Assembly (NCBI GenBank): GCA_030549335.1
Contig: CM060196.1
Span: 9,873,501 to 9,937,500 of the forward strand
DNA: 64,000 nucleotides
Origin: Pontederia crassipes
Lineage: Eukaryota; Streptophyta; Magnoliopsida; Commelinales; Pontederiaceae
Direction of reading: 5' to 3'
Part shown: one piece after another, positions 38,097 to 50,488 of the stretch
Numbering within the stretch: the stretch's first letter is position 1
Layout of the letters: each line of letters starts with the position of its first letter
Made by a program: the position numbers and the translations under genes
The notes under the pieces: model-generated
What the model saw: the letters and a program-made list of their open reading frames with translations, nothing else
The model's database searches: none
Told to the model about the DNA's origin: nothing

Positions 38097-38760
38097 TAAG
38101 GACGCAAGAGTTGGAGCTGGAGGAAGTGGCGACGGGGGTTTCTTATAAGGGAGAGAGCAGTTCCGTGAAAGAAACGTTCATTTGAACGGGGGGTTTTGTG
38201 GAGGATTAAAGAGAAGAGGGAAGCGAGAGAGAGAGAGAGAGAGGGGAGGAGGGAGAAATGTGACCGTTGGAAGAGAGGAAGAGACGGTGGGAGGAGGTCT
38301 CTGAGTGCACGGAGCGAATGATACCAGACAAAAGAGGAGTGGAGTGAAGCGTGGAAGCAGAGACGGCAAAAAAAAAAAAAAAAGGGACGTCAGAGCGGTC
38401 GAAGAGATGAGCGGAGGTGGTGGGGTGGGTTCCTTGTTTTGTCTTTGTCGGAGCAGCAGATCTTGCAGATGGTTTGTGTTTTCCCAGCTTTGGTTCGTTT
38501 GGACTCCAATTTGGTTCGGTGCACCTGAGCTACGAGAGTGAGCTGAGCACAAATCGATCCTGATTCCGACTCTGGTTATTATTAATATTAATATAAAAAA
38601 TTTCAAAATCTTGTTCTTGTCACGATTTATGGGGTTCTAGAATTAGATTACGTTTGATATAGCTCTTCTTCTATTCTTGATGAATAGTTGAATTGACAGA
38701 TTAATTTTGTATTTGAATAGAATGAAATAAGCACTAAATAGTCGATGTGATAAGAAAAAA
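38097..38760. promoter_or_regulatory. Upstream region of the X8 gene with GA repeat
   Basis: Directly upstream (minus strand) of the X8 start lies a likely 5' leader with a GA/CT tract at about 38226-38245, common in plant 5' leaders, and an A-run at 38370-38384. No certain TATA box. From about 38640 the sequence joins the AT-rich repeat into which the MULE inserted. Confidence 0.4.
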
Positions 38761-40470
38761 TAACATAATGGTGTCCTCCCAACTCAAATGGGGGACACTC
38801 CACCCATATTTCGGCATCCGTCTAATACACATCGGACGGGTGCCGATGAAAAAGTGACTTTTTGAAGATGAATCGGGACCTAATCGTCGGTTCTGTAGGA
38901 TCCCAAAGGACATTAAGAGGACGGGTGAATTGACGTTTAATCGAAAATGTCGATTTTACGAAATTCGTCGCAAAAGCACAAAATCGATTTTTAAAATTTT
39001 TGCAATTCAGATTATAAACATAATATTAGAGGAAGAGAGAGTGAGAGAAATAGATTAGCTATTCTTTTAATTTCTTGAAGTATTGCTTCAATGCTTCGAT
39101 TGATGTTTTTGCTTTTGACCTTGGCACTTCTTTTATAGGTTTTTGTATGTGGAAAATTCGTCCAGAATTAATTTCACATTTTTTTCTCAAAATATAGTCG
39201 TCACTGTTCATTTGAACAATGAACCGGTCGACCGTATTTATGGACCGATCGACCGGTCTATATGATCGTTGCGCTGATTTCTACAATGTCCGATCGACTT
39301 GTGTTTCAGATCGGTCGATCGATACCTTGATCGGTACAGTCTCGACATTCTACTTATTGAAATTTTTGCATTGACTGATCGACCTATGTTCCGGACTGAT
39401 CGACCTGTGTTCTTGACTGGTCGACCTGTGTTCTTGACCGGCCGACAGCTCGACCGTCCTACACTATTTTAAGCATAACTTTTTGCGCAATTATTCAAAT
39501 TAGATGATCTTGAAGTCTATGAAAAGTTAACAGAATTCTCTACAACTTTAATGTTGCAAAACTAATGAGATCAGTGCCAATTATTTAATCAAAGTATAGT
39601 GCATAAAGTTATCCATTTTATTTAAACTTTTCAACATTTAGCTTTAATCTTTCGAGGTTTGTATCATCAAAATATAATTTTATATATCATTAAAACTTAA
39701 ATCCAACAGGTTCAGCATAAAAAAGGCGGTTCATTCGAGCGCGATTCAACCAATGGGTGCGAGTACAAAAGGGCGGGGTAAAAATATTTTTACCCATTTT
39801 ACTCTCTCTCACACACACATCTCTCGCTCTCCAGATCCGCCGCACGCCCGAGATCCGTCACGACCGTCGTGATCTCTGCCACCGACGAGATCTTCACGAG
39901 CGCGACCGCGTCCGTTGGAGCCCAGCTCTACTCGAGAGCGACAACCGACTAGATCTTCGTATCCACGATCGCGTCCGATCAGATCTGACGATCATTGACC
40001 ACATCTGCACCTCGGCGATCTCATCCGACCAGATCCACACGAAGCCGACGAGATCTGAGCCTCGACGATCGCCTCCAGCGAGATCTGCATCTCCGAGATC
40101 GCGTCTGTCCAGATCCGTCCACATATGCGTTCGTCGTCGCCAATATCTGGGATCTGAAGGTGCTTTCCCCCTCTTCTATCATATGAAGTTTTTCCACTTT
40201 TGTACCGGGTCTGACATTTTGTCCTCGCATCCAGGAAACCGGATTCCTCACCTCCGGGGCCGCTGCTTATTGCCATCACACGCCCTACTGTCCCCGTTGA
40301 TCATCATCGCACGCCCTTCCGCCCTCGCTGACCGTCGTCGCACACAGCCGACCTTCTGCCCGCGCTGACCGTCGTCGCACGCCTTGACCACCCTCGCACG
40401 CCGCTGCCCTACTACCCCCGTTGACCGCGATCGCACGCCGCCGGGTTGCCGCTGTCGAAACTCAATTAGT
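38761..40470 (+). repeat. MULE left TIR (interrupted by copia solo LTR)
   Basis: Apart from the solo LTR this region is the inverted counterpart of 44800-45978. Shared blocks include CATCGGACGGRYGCC near the end, CCAATGGGTGCGAGTAC and AAAAGGGCGGGGTAAAA-like segments, a CTCTCTCACACA tract and then repeated CGAGATCTGC/GATCCG motifs. The CT tract followed by GC-rich DNA could be a promoter and leader reading inwards, as in other Mutator TIRs. Confidence 0.75.
38894..39708 (-). mobile_element. SIRE-like copia solo LTR in MULE TIR, TSD GGTTC
   Basis: Reads TGTAGGATCCC ... TTAAATCCAACA on the plus strand, i.e. TGTTGGAT...CCTACA on the minus strand, the terminal pattern of SIRE/Maximus-type copia LTRs. 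It is flanked by perfect GGTTC at 38889-38893 and 39709-39713. At 815 bp, with no internal domain, it is a solo LTR. Removing it with one TSD copy restores the MULE TIR sequence seen on the right side. A cluster of GGTCGACC-like motifs lies at 39222-39460. Confidence 0.85.
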
Positions 40471-40479
40471 GTAATGAAT

Positions 40480-40680
40480 ATGAGAACTAATTAGTTAATC
40501 ACTATGCAATTAGTTGATCACCTTTAATTAGTTAATCACTTTCACATTGTAATTAGTTAATCACCTTCACTTATAAGTAGTTGATCACCTTGTACTTAGT
40601 TAATAACCTTTATCATGTAAGTAATTAATCACCTTGTAACTAGTTAATCACATTGTAATTAGTTAATTGATGTGAGTTTT
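40480..40680. repeat. Minisatellite (TAATTAGTTAATCACCTT)n inside MULE
   Basis: About nine degenerate copies of a 20-30 bp unit around AATTAGTTAATCACCTT directly inside the left TIR. Confidence 0.85.
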
Positions 40681-41131
40681 GTAATGACATGTTTGATCAA
40701 TGTGTAAATATGTTTGATTAATAATTGTCACAGAACCACGATACAAGTTTTGGCAACAAAAATATTGTGAATCTTATTTAGAAAAAAATAGCTACTTCAA
40801 ATGCCATTTTGCATGTCCTAAAAAATGCTCTAAATATACATTGAAGTTTCGCCAAGCCAAGATGTTATTTAATATGTTTGGCCAACCAACTAACTTCATA
40901 TTGGGGCATCCGAGGAATAAAGTGATTAAATATATCTCTAGTAGCAATCAATGTTTAGGCAGTGATTATTATATGTTAATTATAATAGTGCAAAATGCAT
41001 AAATTTGAATTTTGTTCATGCTAATATCGAGATTATTATCATTCTGTGTTTGAAATTTCTAATGAGAACTTGTTTGTATTTTCTAGGCAAATTTGTATGT
41101 AATTTCCAATATTCGACGAGCAAAATTGGAC

Positions 41132-43414
41132 ATGGACAATGAGAATAGTGTTAATAACATGGTAGAACTGACAGAAGATTAGGTAAATGAAGATGATATT
41201 GAACATGATAAGCCTAAAGAAGATGATGCTAATTTTGTAAAAGTATACGAGTTATCGAAACCCTATGTTGAAATGCTATTTGACTCAGACGAAGAAGCTT
41301 ACAAGTACTATAACATCTATGCTAAATTGGTGAGTTTTTTTGTGAGAAAGCAAACTTCACATAAGCACAAGACTACATGAAAAGTTGAAGTATGTTTGTT
41401 TTAAAGAAGGGCACAAGAGAATTAGACAATGACAGGTACAAGCTTTTACACATAGAAAAGAAGTTAGGGACGATTGTCGTGCTCATCTATATGTTGTTCT
41501 AAGGCAAGATGACAAATGAGATGTGAGAAAATTTTAGGAAGAGCACAGTCATCCTCTGGCAACTCCTTCGAAGGTAAAATTCTTAAAATCACATAATCAA
41601 ATCAGCGCAACTTCTATAGAAGCTATTAGTCATCTACGTACCTTCGGTATGGGTCTATCTAAGATTCCTAGAGCCCTTAATATGTCTGAAGAATCTTTTA
41701 TAACAACCCAGAATTGTATTGATCATTTGAGAACCATAAGAAAAAGCACTTTTTTTATCGAGTGCCTCCAAATTATATCTAATTTTCAAAAAAAAAAGTT
41801 ACGCACTGATCCGAGTTTCTATTATAGTTGGGAGCTCGATGCTGATGACATAGTTTTGAATTTTTTTGGGACTAATAGGAGGACAAGGGATAGTTACTTG
41901 ACATTTGGTGATGTGGTTGTATTTGATATAATATATCGAACTAATAATTTGAGAATGTCATTTGCACCATTCATAAGAATTAATCACTATTGGAGATCTT
42001 GCTTATTTGGTTATGCTTTACTTTCAGATGAGACAGAGGAGACGTTCACATGGTTGTTTGAATAATGATTTGAATGCATGTTTGGAAAATATCCACATTG
42101 TATTATTACAGATCAAGATATCGTGATGAGGAATGTCATACGTAAGGTTTTCCCACACACAAAGCACATCTTTTGTACATGACATATAGATGAGTACAAT
42201 AAGTGGTTGTATGAATCATCAAATATAGATGAGTTTGAAGAGGGTTGACTCGTTTTGAAAGAAAAGTTTCATATTTAAAATGGGCATTGGTTAGAAGTAA
42301 TGTACAATAAGCGTAAAGAGTAGGATTCTTTATATTACAAAGATGTATTTACTGCAGGTATGCGAACCAATCAGAAGGCATAAAGTATGAATTTTTGTTT
42401 ATGGTTATGCAATGCACACACTTCGCTTTCGCACTTTGTAGAACAATATGAGAAAGCTGTCTAGACTCATCGGATATATGAAGAACGAGAAGACTTCCAA
42501 ACAATGAACTCACAACTAGCATATATTGTTAATAATCCTTTGGAGGATCATGCAAATAAGATCTATACGCATGCTTCATTTTGTAAGTTTCAGTTAGAAT
42601 ATGCACAGTCTTTCAGCTTCACATCACATAAGATTTACAAGAACAAAGATAGATTTTACTACTCTGTTTTTCATGTGAAGGGTATTGATGAGGGAAAAAA
42701 TGTGCTGGAATTTAGTCAGGTTGAAAAAATTTATGCAACATGCTCTTGCAAAAGTTTGGACAAGAAGGAATATTTTGCTAGCATGTTTTATGTATTCTGC
42801 ATAAGAAATGTATGAGTTTTTTGCCTAATGATTATGTGCTTCATCGCTAGACCATAAATGCTAGATACACAAAAGCACATGTCATTTATTCTTGTCAATC
42901 CACTTATGACGATAGCATAACACCCATTTAAAAATTATCTTGGCAAAGTAACCTTTGGAAAGTACAAAAGATGAGTCTCATTTCACCCACACATTTACAA
43001 TGCGGGGAGCCGACTATAGATGTTCTCAAATTAAAAATGAGTGTAATTTATGTGTCGAATGAATTTATAGATGCAAGTGGAGTAAACACAAGCCACATGC
43101 AAACAACTCAATTTAGCACTTCTGAGTTACCAGTTAGTCAACCAAACTCCATAAACTTGTATGAGTTGTAATTTATGATACGCGACCCACTTTGTGTGAA
43201 GTCTAAGTGTAAGCTTAAGAATGTTGCAAGGATTAAATCTAGCGTGAAAATTTTTATGTCGCAAGATGATTCCGAAAGGATGAGTTGTGGAGAATGCAGG
43301 AAGCAAGAACATGACAAACGAAAGTATCCATTATTGTATGTTCATTTACTTTTCATCTTAAAATGTTTAATTCTTGTTATTTTAGAACGTCTAATAATTG
43401 CCTTTCATACTTGA
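41132..43414 (+). pseudogene. FAR1-like MULE transposase, multiply broken
   Basis: From the ATG at 41132 the frames carry, in order: a FAR1-type DNA-binding region (VEMLFDSDEEAYKYYNIYA, about 41270), a MULE transposase core (open 41649-42065) with DADDIVLNFFGTNRRTRDSY, FGDVVVFDIIYRTNN, FAPFIRINHYWRS and LLSDETEETFTWLFE, then IITDQDIVMRNVIRKVFP, a degenerate SWIM-type zinc segment near YATCSCKS (42750), and a C-terminal knuckle CGECRKQEHDKRKY whose last cysteine is tyrosine. Many stops and frameshifts separate the pieces. The family binds TIRs and catalyses cut-and-paste transposition with a DDE core; plant FHY3/FAR1 transcription factors derive from it. This copy cannot be active. Confidence 0.85.
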
Positions 43415-43479
43415 CAGGGTGCTGAGAATGAAGGTGATACATATGATTAAACACTTATGGATGTTGCTGATATGTCGCT

Positions 43480-43690
43480 GTTGTTGATGTTATATGTTCG
43501 TTGATGTTGCTTGTTGTGGGCCGATGTTGGATGTTATAGGTTGGAACCTATATATGTTGTATGTTGTATGTTATATGTTCCTTGATGTTGGATGTTGTTG
43601 GATATTATATGTTGGTTGTTATTTGTTCTTTGATGATCGATGTTGTTATATGTTATATGTTCAGAATTGCTTTCGTTGTACTGCTAAAAT
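43480..43690. repeat. GATGTTG/TATATGTT low-complexity repeat
   Basis: Repeated GATGTTG, TATATGTT and TTGTATGTT units following the transposase remnant. Confidence 0.7.
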
Positions 43691-43776
43691 AACTTCAAGT
43701 TGTCTATATATGGTGTAATTTGTAGGGAGATGGTTAGGTCGAAACGGATGCTGCATGACAAATTACTTATGAGGAG

Positions 43777-44090
43777 ATGGTCTATCACAAGATTCATTAC
43801 ACGAATAACAAAGTTTCTAATGTAGGAAGAGGAAGGGATCTAAATAACAAAATACAAGATTCATTACAGACTAGAAGATTCATTACAAACACAAAATACA
43901 AGATTCATTACACGAATAACAAAGGTTCTAATGTAAGAAGAGGAAGGAATCTAAATAACAAAATACAAGATTCATTACAAACACAAAATACAAGATTCAT
44001 TACACGAATAGCAAAGCATCTAAATAACAAAGGTTCATTACAAACTCTTAACACTAGATAAGAAGAGGAAGGGATCTAATGTAATACACT
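43777..44090. repeat. Tandem repeat with AAGATTCATTACA units
   Basis: Imperfect repeats of about 120-130 bp, each with AAGATTCATTACACGAATA, AGAAGAGGAAGG and TCTAAATAACAAA; shorter nested repeats of ACAAGATTCATTACA. Inside the MULE, before the right TIR. Confidence 0.75.
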
Positions 44091-44799
44091 CTTAAACTCT
44101 GCAATTAAAGAAAGTTCATTTTAACTAATACAAATGATATTATCATTCCAATAAGTGAATACATTATTTTATCTCTTCTTACAACATCTTCACAGGCGAA
44201 AACTTTATTGAGCAATCTTATTAAAATGACCCTATATTTATCTGATCTTCATCTTTGAGCTTTTTCATCATCCTTTAGCAAGTTTCTTAAAATATTCTTA
44301 TGTCGATCATCCGTAGTTGGATCGAACCACTTAAAAAAAATTACAATATTCAAATGGACGCATACACTGTAAGAACATCATACAGAAAATCATATGATGA
44401 AACAAAAATGAAGGCCAAAATACATTACTTATTTGTAATCAAGTAATTTACCTGATAATGAGAACACCCTCAAAATCGTTTGTCCGGATTATTATTTGTC
44501 CATGAAGTTTGTAATATTGCCTTATCACCGCATGCGCAAAAAGGAATATCTAATTCATACGAAGGATGTGATATGAATGGGGTAGTAGATGACATGCCTG
44601 ACTTGTGAAACAAGAAGATAAATGCATGCATCAACGATATGAATTAATTGATGTAATTGTTATTACAACTAGCTAAAATGTATGCATGAACACGATGAAC
44701 TCGAATAATTAAGTAGAATATGATTAATGTCTGTGACAATTGGTTAACAAATATTATAAAGTGATTATCAACAATTATATAGTGTTTAACAAAGATTCA

Positions 44800-46492
44800 T
44801 TACCCTAATTGAGTTTCGCCGTTGTTGTGGGGCGGGCGGCGGGAGTAACAGGGCGGCTGGGCAACGTGCATAGGTGGTCAGCGGGAGCGACAGGAAGGAT
44901 GTGCGGAGGTCAGTGGGAGCAGCAGGGCGGGCAACCGATGGCGTGCAGGAGCGGTAGGGTCGGCGGGTGGAGGTCAACGGGAGCGGGAGGACGGGCGGGC
45001 AGAGGTAAGCGGGAGCGATAGGGCGGGCGGAGGTCAGCGGGAGTGGCAGGGTGGGCGGGCGACGTGCGATAGCGGTCAGCAGGAGTGGTGGGGCGGGGGA
45101 CGACGGGTGTCGATGGTGGGCAGATCAGCGTGCTCATGGCTTCCTGGAGGCGAGGAGATCTGGTCGGAATGAGGGAGAAAGTGAGAAAATGAAAAAGAAC
45201 AGGGGGAAAGCATTTGTGAGAATGAGAAGGAAGAGCACTTTCAAGGTCGCGCGACGTAGCAGGCGGGCAGATTTGTCGGGTTCAGGTTGCGCAGTGTCGG
45301 CGGCAGGCACATCTGGGCAGATCCATCGGAGGCAGGGAATTAGGTTTCCTGAATACGAGGACAAAAGGTCAGACCAAGTACAAAAGTGGAAAAACTTCAG
45401 ATGACAAGAGGAGGAAAGCACCTTCAAGGCCACAGATATCATCGGCGGTGGACGGAGACGTGGACGGACACAGTCTCAGAGACATAGATCTCGTTGGCGA
45501 CGGTCGCTGAGGCCCAGATCTCATCGGCTCCGTGTGGATCTGGGCAGATGAGGTCACCGAGGTACAGATCTGGTCGGCAGGTCTGGTCGAGCACGGTCGT
45601 GGATGCGGAGATCTCGCCGGTGGTCACTCTCGACTAGAACTGGGTTTCGATGGACGCGGTCGCACTCGCGGAGATCTCATCAGCGGCGGGGACCATGACG
45701 GTCGTGATGGATCTCGAGCGTGCGGTGGATTTGGAGAGCGAGAGATGTGTGAGAGAGAGAGAGAGTAAAAGGGGTAAAAGTGTTTTTACCCGCCCTTTTG
45801 TACTCGCACCCATTGGCTGAACTGCACCCGAATGAATCACCTTTTTTTTATACTGACCCGACGGCTTGATCCCGTTTCATCATAAAAAATGACTTTTTTA
45901 TTGGCGTCCGTCCGATGCGTATCGAACAGGCGCTAAGATATGGGTGGAGTGTCCCTCATTTCTGTTGGGGGGCACCTGTAGGGGTGTTCACCGGGTCGGA
46001 CCCGAGTATTCAACCCGACTCGACCCGACCCGACTCCGATTTGACCTCGAGTCATCCAACCCGATTTGACCCGACCCGACCCGTCAACCAGACCTTTTAT
46101 TTTTTTGAATTTTAAATAATTTTTTTTATTTTAAGAATTTTATACCATCTAAAATATTAAAAATATATAAAATAATGTACTTTAAATAGAGAATAATATG
46201 TGGATATTTTAAAGAATATTTTTTATGCTTAAAAATACTTTATTTTATATTTAAAATAAACTACTAAATGTTTTTTATATTAAAAATTAAAAAGAAAAAT
46301 TAAAAGAAAAATGAAAAAAGGTGGTCGGGTAACCCGACCACCCGACCCGACCCAACTCGACCCAGGCCGGGTCGAGTTGGGTTGGGTCCAGCCTAAAAAA
46401 AAATTGAAACCCGACCCAACCCGACCCGACCAAACTCGGCCGGGTTTGTTCACGACCCGACCCGTGAACACCCCTAGACACCTATTGTATTC
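44800..46492 (-). repeat. MULE right TIR (interrupted by hAT MITE)
   Basis: Inverse of the left TIR: GGGGCGGGCGG-type repeats near the inner boundary, AGATCTSGTCGG motifs (45150-45720), a GTGTGAGAGAGA tract (45745-45766), GTTTTTACCCGCCCTTTTGTA, and the terminal GGAGTGTCCCTCATTTC. G-rich tandem-like units GCGGGCGG/AGCGGGAGC at 44820-45090 have no exact left equivalent length, so the arms differ internally. Confidence 0.75.
45979..46476. mobile_element. hAT-type MITE (GGGTCGG-rich) in MULE right TIR
   Basis: Begins TAGGGGTGTTCACCGGGTCGG and ends CCCGTGAACACCCCTA in inverted orientation. Flanking 8-mers are GGCACCTG (45971-45978) and GACACCTA (46477-46484), equal at six of eight positions with two G/A transitions, consistent with a decayed hAT TSD. 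The subterminal regions hold many GACCCGACCC motifs; the core is AT-rich. Related to 3272-3818. Confidence 0.75.
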
Positions 46493-46501
46493 AAGAAAAA
46501 A

Positions 46502-48639
<2,138 letters not shown>

Positions 48640-48716
48640 AACTAATCCCAGTTGTTTCGACGTAATACAAATTACAACAACTTAACGCTCCTTAAAAAAA
48701 AACAACTTAATACAAC

Positions 48717-49280
48717 TCAAGTAATCAGCTCCGGCGGCGCCGTCCCAGGTGTAGTTGGTGTCGTCTCAGACACGCATGCGCGGCAATTAGGGCACGTAGA
48801 ATGGGTCTTCAGCCACGGCTCGACGCACTGGACGTGGAAGACATGGGCACACAGGGGCAGCGCCACCACCGCCTCCCTTTCTTCAATGGCGCTCTGGCAG
48901 ACGGTGCAGACGAAGGCTCCTTCCTCGCCGCCCCCTCGGAACGCCCAACACCCTAAGTAGGGGAACGAAGGCAGCGGGCCGAACAGACAAGGGATCTCAG
49001 GGAACAAATTAAGCTCGACGACGACGGCGACCACGTCGACGGAGTAAGTTTCTCCATTCACGCCGCCGACGGCGTCCGCCGCGTCACGATGCCGCCGGGG
49101 GTGGCATGATCTGCGAGTTCTCAGATCCGACAACGTCGCGATGCAGTGGCAGCACAAGATGAAGGAGCTGCACAAGAGGATGCTGCAGATGATGGTCTTC
49201 GCGCCGTCGACGAGCATGCCCACGACCACGAAGACGAGCGTGGTGACGAACCACCCGCCGGAGGGGATCGTGCTCGCCAT
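48717..49280 (-). CDS. ATL-type RING-H2 finger E3 ubiquitin ligase, intronless
   Basis: A single open frame of 187 residues on the minus strand from MASTIPSGG. Two hydrophobic stretches near the N-terminus (FVTTLVFVVVGMLV at about 11-24 and TIICSILLCSSFILCCHCIA at about 29-48) are probable membrane segments. A C-terminal RING-H2 finger (about 124-168) has the order C-x2-C-x15-C-x-H-x2-H-x2-C-x10-C-x2-C: CTVC, LCAHVFHVQC, WLKTHSTCPNC. The tryptophan after the sixth ligand and the intronless, membrane-plus-RING-H2 layout are typical of the ATL family, which transfers ubiquitin from E2 enzymes to membrane or stress-related targets. The canonical GLD motif is not obvious. GC-rich. A degenerate relative lies at 63570-64000. 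Confidence 0.88.
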   Translation of the reverse strand: MASTIPSGGWFVTTLVFVVVGMLVDGAKTIICSILLCSSFILCCHCIATLSDLRTRRSCHPRRHRDAADAVGGVNGETYSVDVVAVVVELNLFPEIPCLFGPLPSFPYLGCWAFRGGGEEGAFVCTVCQSAIEEREAVVALPLCAHVFHVQCVEPWLKTHSTCPNCRACVSETTPTTPGTAPPELIT

Positions 49281-49395
49281 TGCGCTCCCCCTTACTACCT
49301 TTGACAGTTAATATATTCTGTGTCCTGATATACGTACGATTCCTTTTTTTGTTCGAACGTATGAGGCCTCGACCATTAACCAAAACCTAAAGGAT

Positions 49396-49415
49396 CTGAT
49401 GATATATATATATAC
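49396..49415 (-). promoter_or_regulatory. Possible TATA element upstream of RING-H2 gene
   Basis: TATATATATATA lies about 120-135 bp upstream of the RING-H2 start codon on the coding strand, a plausible distance for a plant core promoter. A TA-rich run may also be chance in this AT-rich DNA. Confidence 0.35.
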
Positions 49416-49679
49416 ATTATACGCACACTCTTCCGATGTCTTGCAAGTATTTTTCATGTGCCTTAAGTGGGAAGGTTTTCTACCAAGCTCCATGTAGTGT
49501 TCAAACTGTAATATGTCAGCATCAGAAATATGAATCAGGATATATATAATGAAAAGTGGGACACATAATAGAGATCTAGAAGTAGAGCAAGAATTTCACA
49601 GAAAAAATGGAAAGCGGCGCATTGGTTGGCTACAAATGGTATGTGGTTTGATTTTTTTTTATTGGTTAGATATTATAAT

Positions 49680-49877
49680 AACTCCGTCTATGTTTTATAG
49701 TCGATTTCAAGTCCGGATGGAAGAGGAGGATTATATTAGATCCCGACAATCAACGTAAAATCCTGTCGAATCTCATGAACATGGATCAACGAATATATTG
49801 TGTTGAGCGGAATGACGTCGTATGATTCATGTAGTCGATCCCACCTAATGAGATAAGATTTTGTTGTTGTTGTTGTT
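49680..49877 (+). mobile_element. Au-like SINE
   Basis: Contains AATCCTGTCGAATCTCATG, GAACATGGATCAACGAATAT and ends CCCACCTAATGAGATAAGATTTTG followed by TTG repeats (to 49877), the Au SINE 3' end. Same family as 5247-5405. The 5' boundary is approximate. Confidence 0.6.
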
Positions 49878-50275
49878 GGTTAGATATTATAATCAAATTT
49901 GAGGATAAATATTAACTCTCATTACCTTTTAATTTGGAATTAACTATTCGGACCAAGTGAACTTGATTGCAGTTCAAAGGAAAAAAATATATTATCACCC
50001 AAAATAGGAATTTTATGTTGACTCTGGAATTTAAAAAGTTCAAAAAAAAAAAAATAACATAATTGAGAGACACGTTAAGAAAAGAATCGTTTGTGTTCAC
50101 AGATTTCGTTAATTTTTCGTCGAGATATAATTAATTACATTGATGTTTCCAGGAAAGGTTAAAGAAAGTTAGATGCATCAAAATGCACAACCCCCCGTAG
50201 ACTTAGTTCGCCGTATTCGGGACGGGTATACGATATAGTTGGACAAAATGATTCCGCGTACATTTACATCTATGA

Positions 50276-50276
<1 letters not shown>

Positions 50277-50328
<52 letters not shown>
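50277..50328. repeat. (ATT)n microsatellite
   Basis: About seventeen perfect ATT units. Confidence 0.95.
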
Positions 50329-50330
<2 letters not shown>

Positions 50331-50441
50331 GAAAAAAATACATAATGCCTGAAAATTGCGCACTAAATGTATATAACTCACTGCGTTCCCCTTTTTTTTT
50401 GACAATTTCTGAAGAATGGAAAGTTCGGAGCATGTATGTAT

Positions 50442-50443
50442 CG

Positions 50444-50486
<43 letters not shown>
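50442..50486. repeat. (TA)n microsatellite
   Basis: About twenty-two TA units. Confidence 0.95.

Positions 50487-50488
<2 letters not shown>

Larger units (their letters stand above)
38761..46492 (+). mobile_element. Mutator-like element (MULE) with long TIRs, 9-bp TSD, two nested insertions
   Basis: The outer ends share GGTGTCC/GGTGCCC...CCAAC followed by AAATGRGGGACACTCCACCC in inverted orientation. The similarity continues inwards for about 1 kb on each side (left to about 40470, right from about 44800). The 9-mer AAGAAAAAA flanks the element at 38752-38760 and 46493-46501, the TSD size of MULEs, although A-rich. The centre encodes a broken FAR1/MULE transposase. A copia solo LTR (38894-39708) interrupts the left TIR and an hAT MITE (45979-46476) the right TIR; both are younger. 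The target was itself a repeat related to 23.8-24.5 kb. Confidence 0.85.

Noticed and set aside
48652-48960. Plus-strand frame over the RING-H2 gene
   Set aside because: Antisense of the RING finger coding region; no domain of its own.
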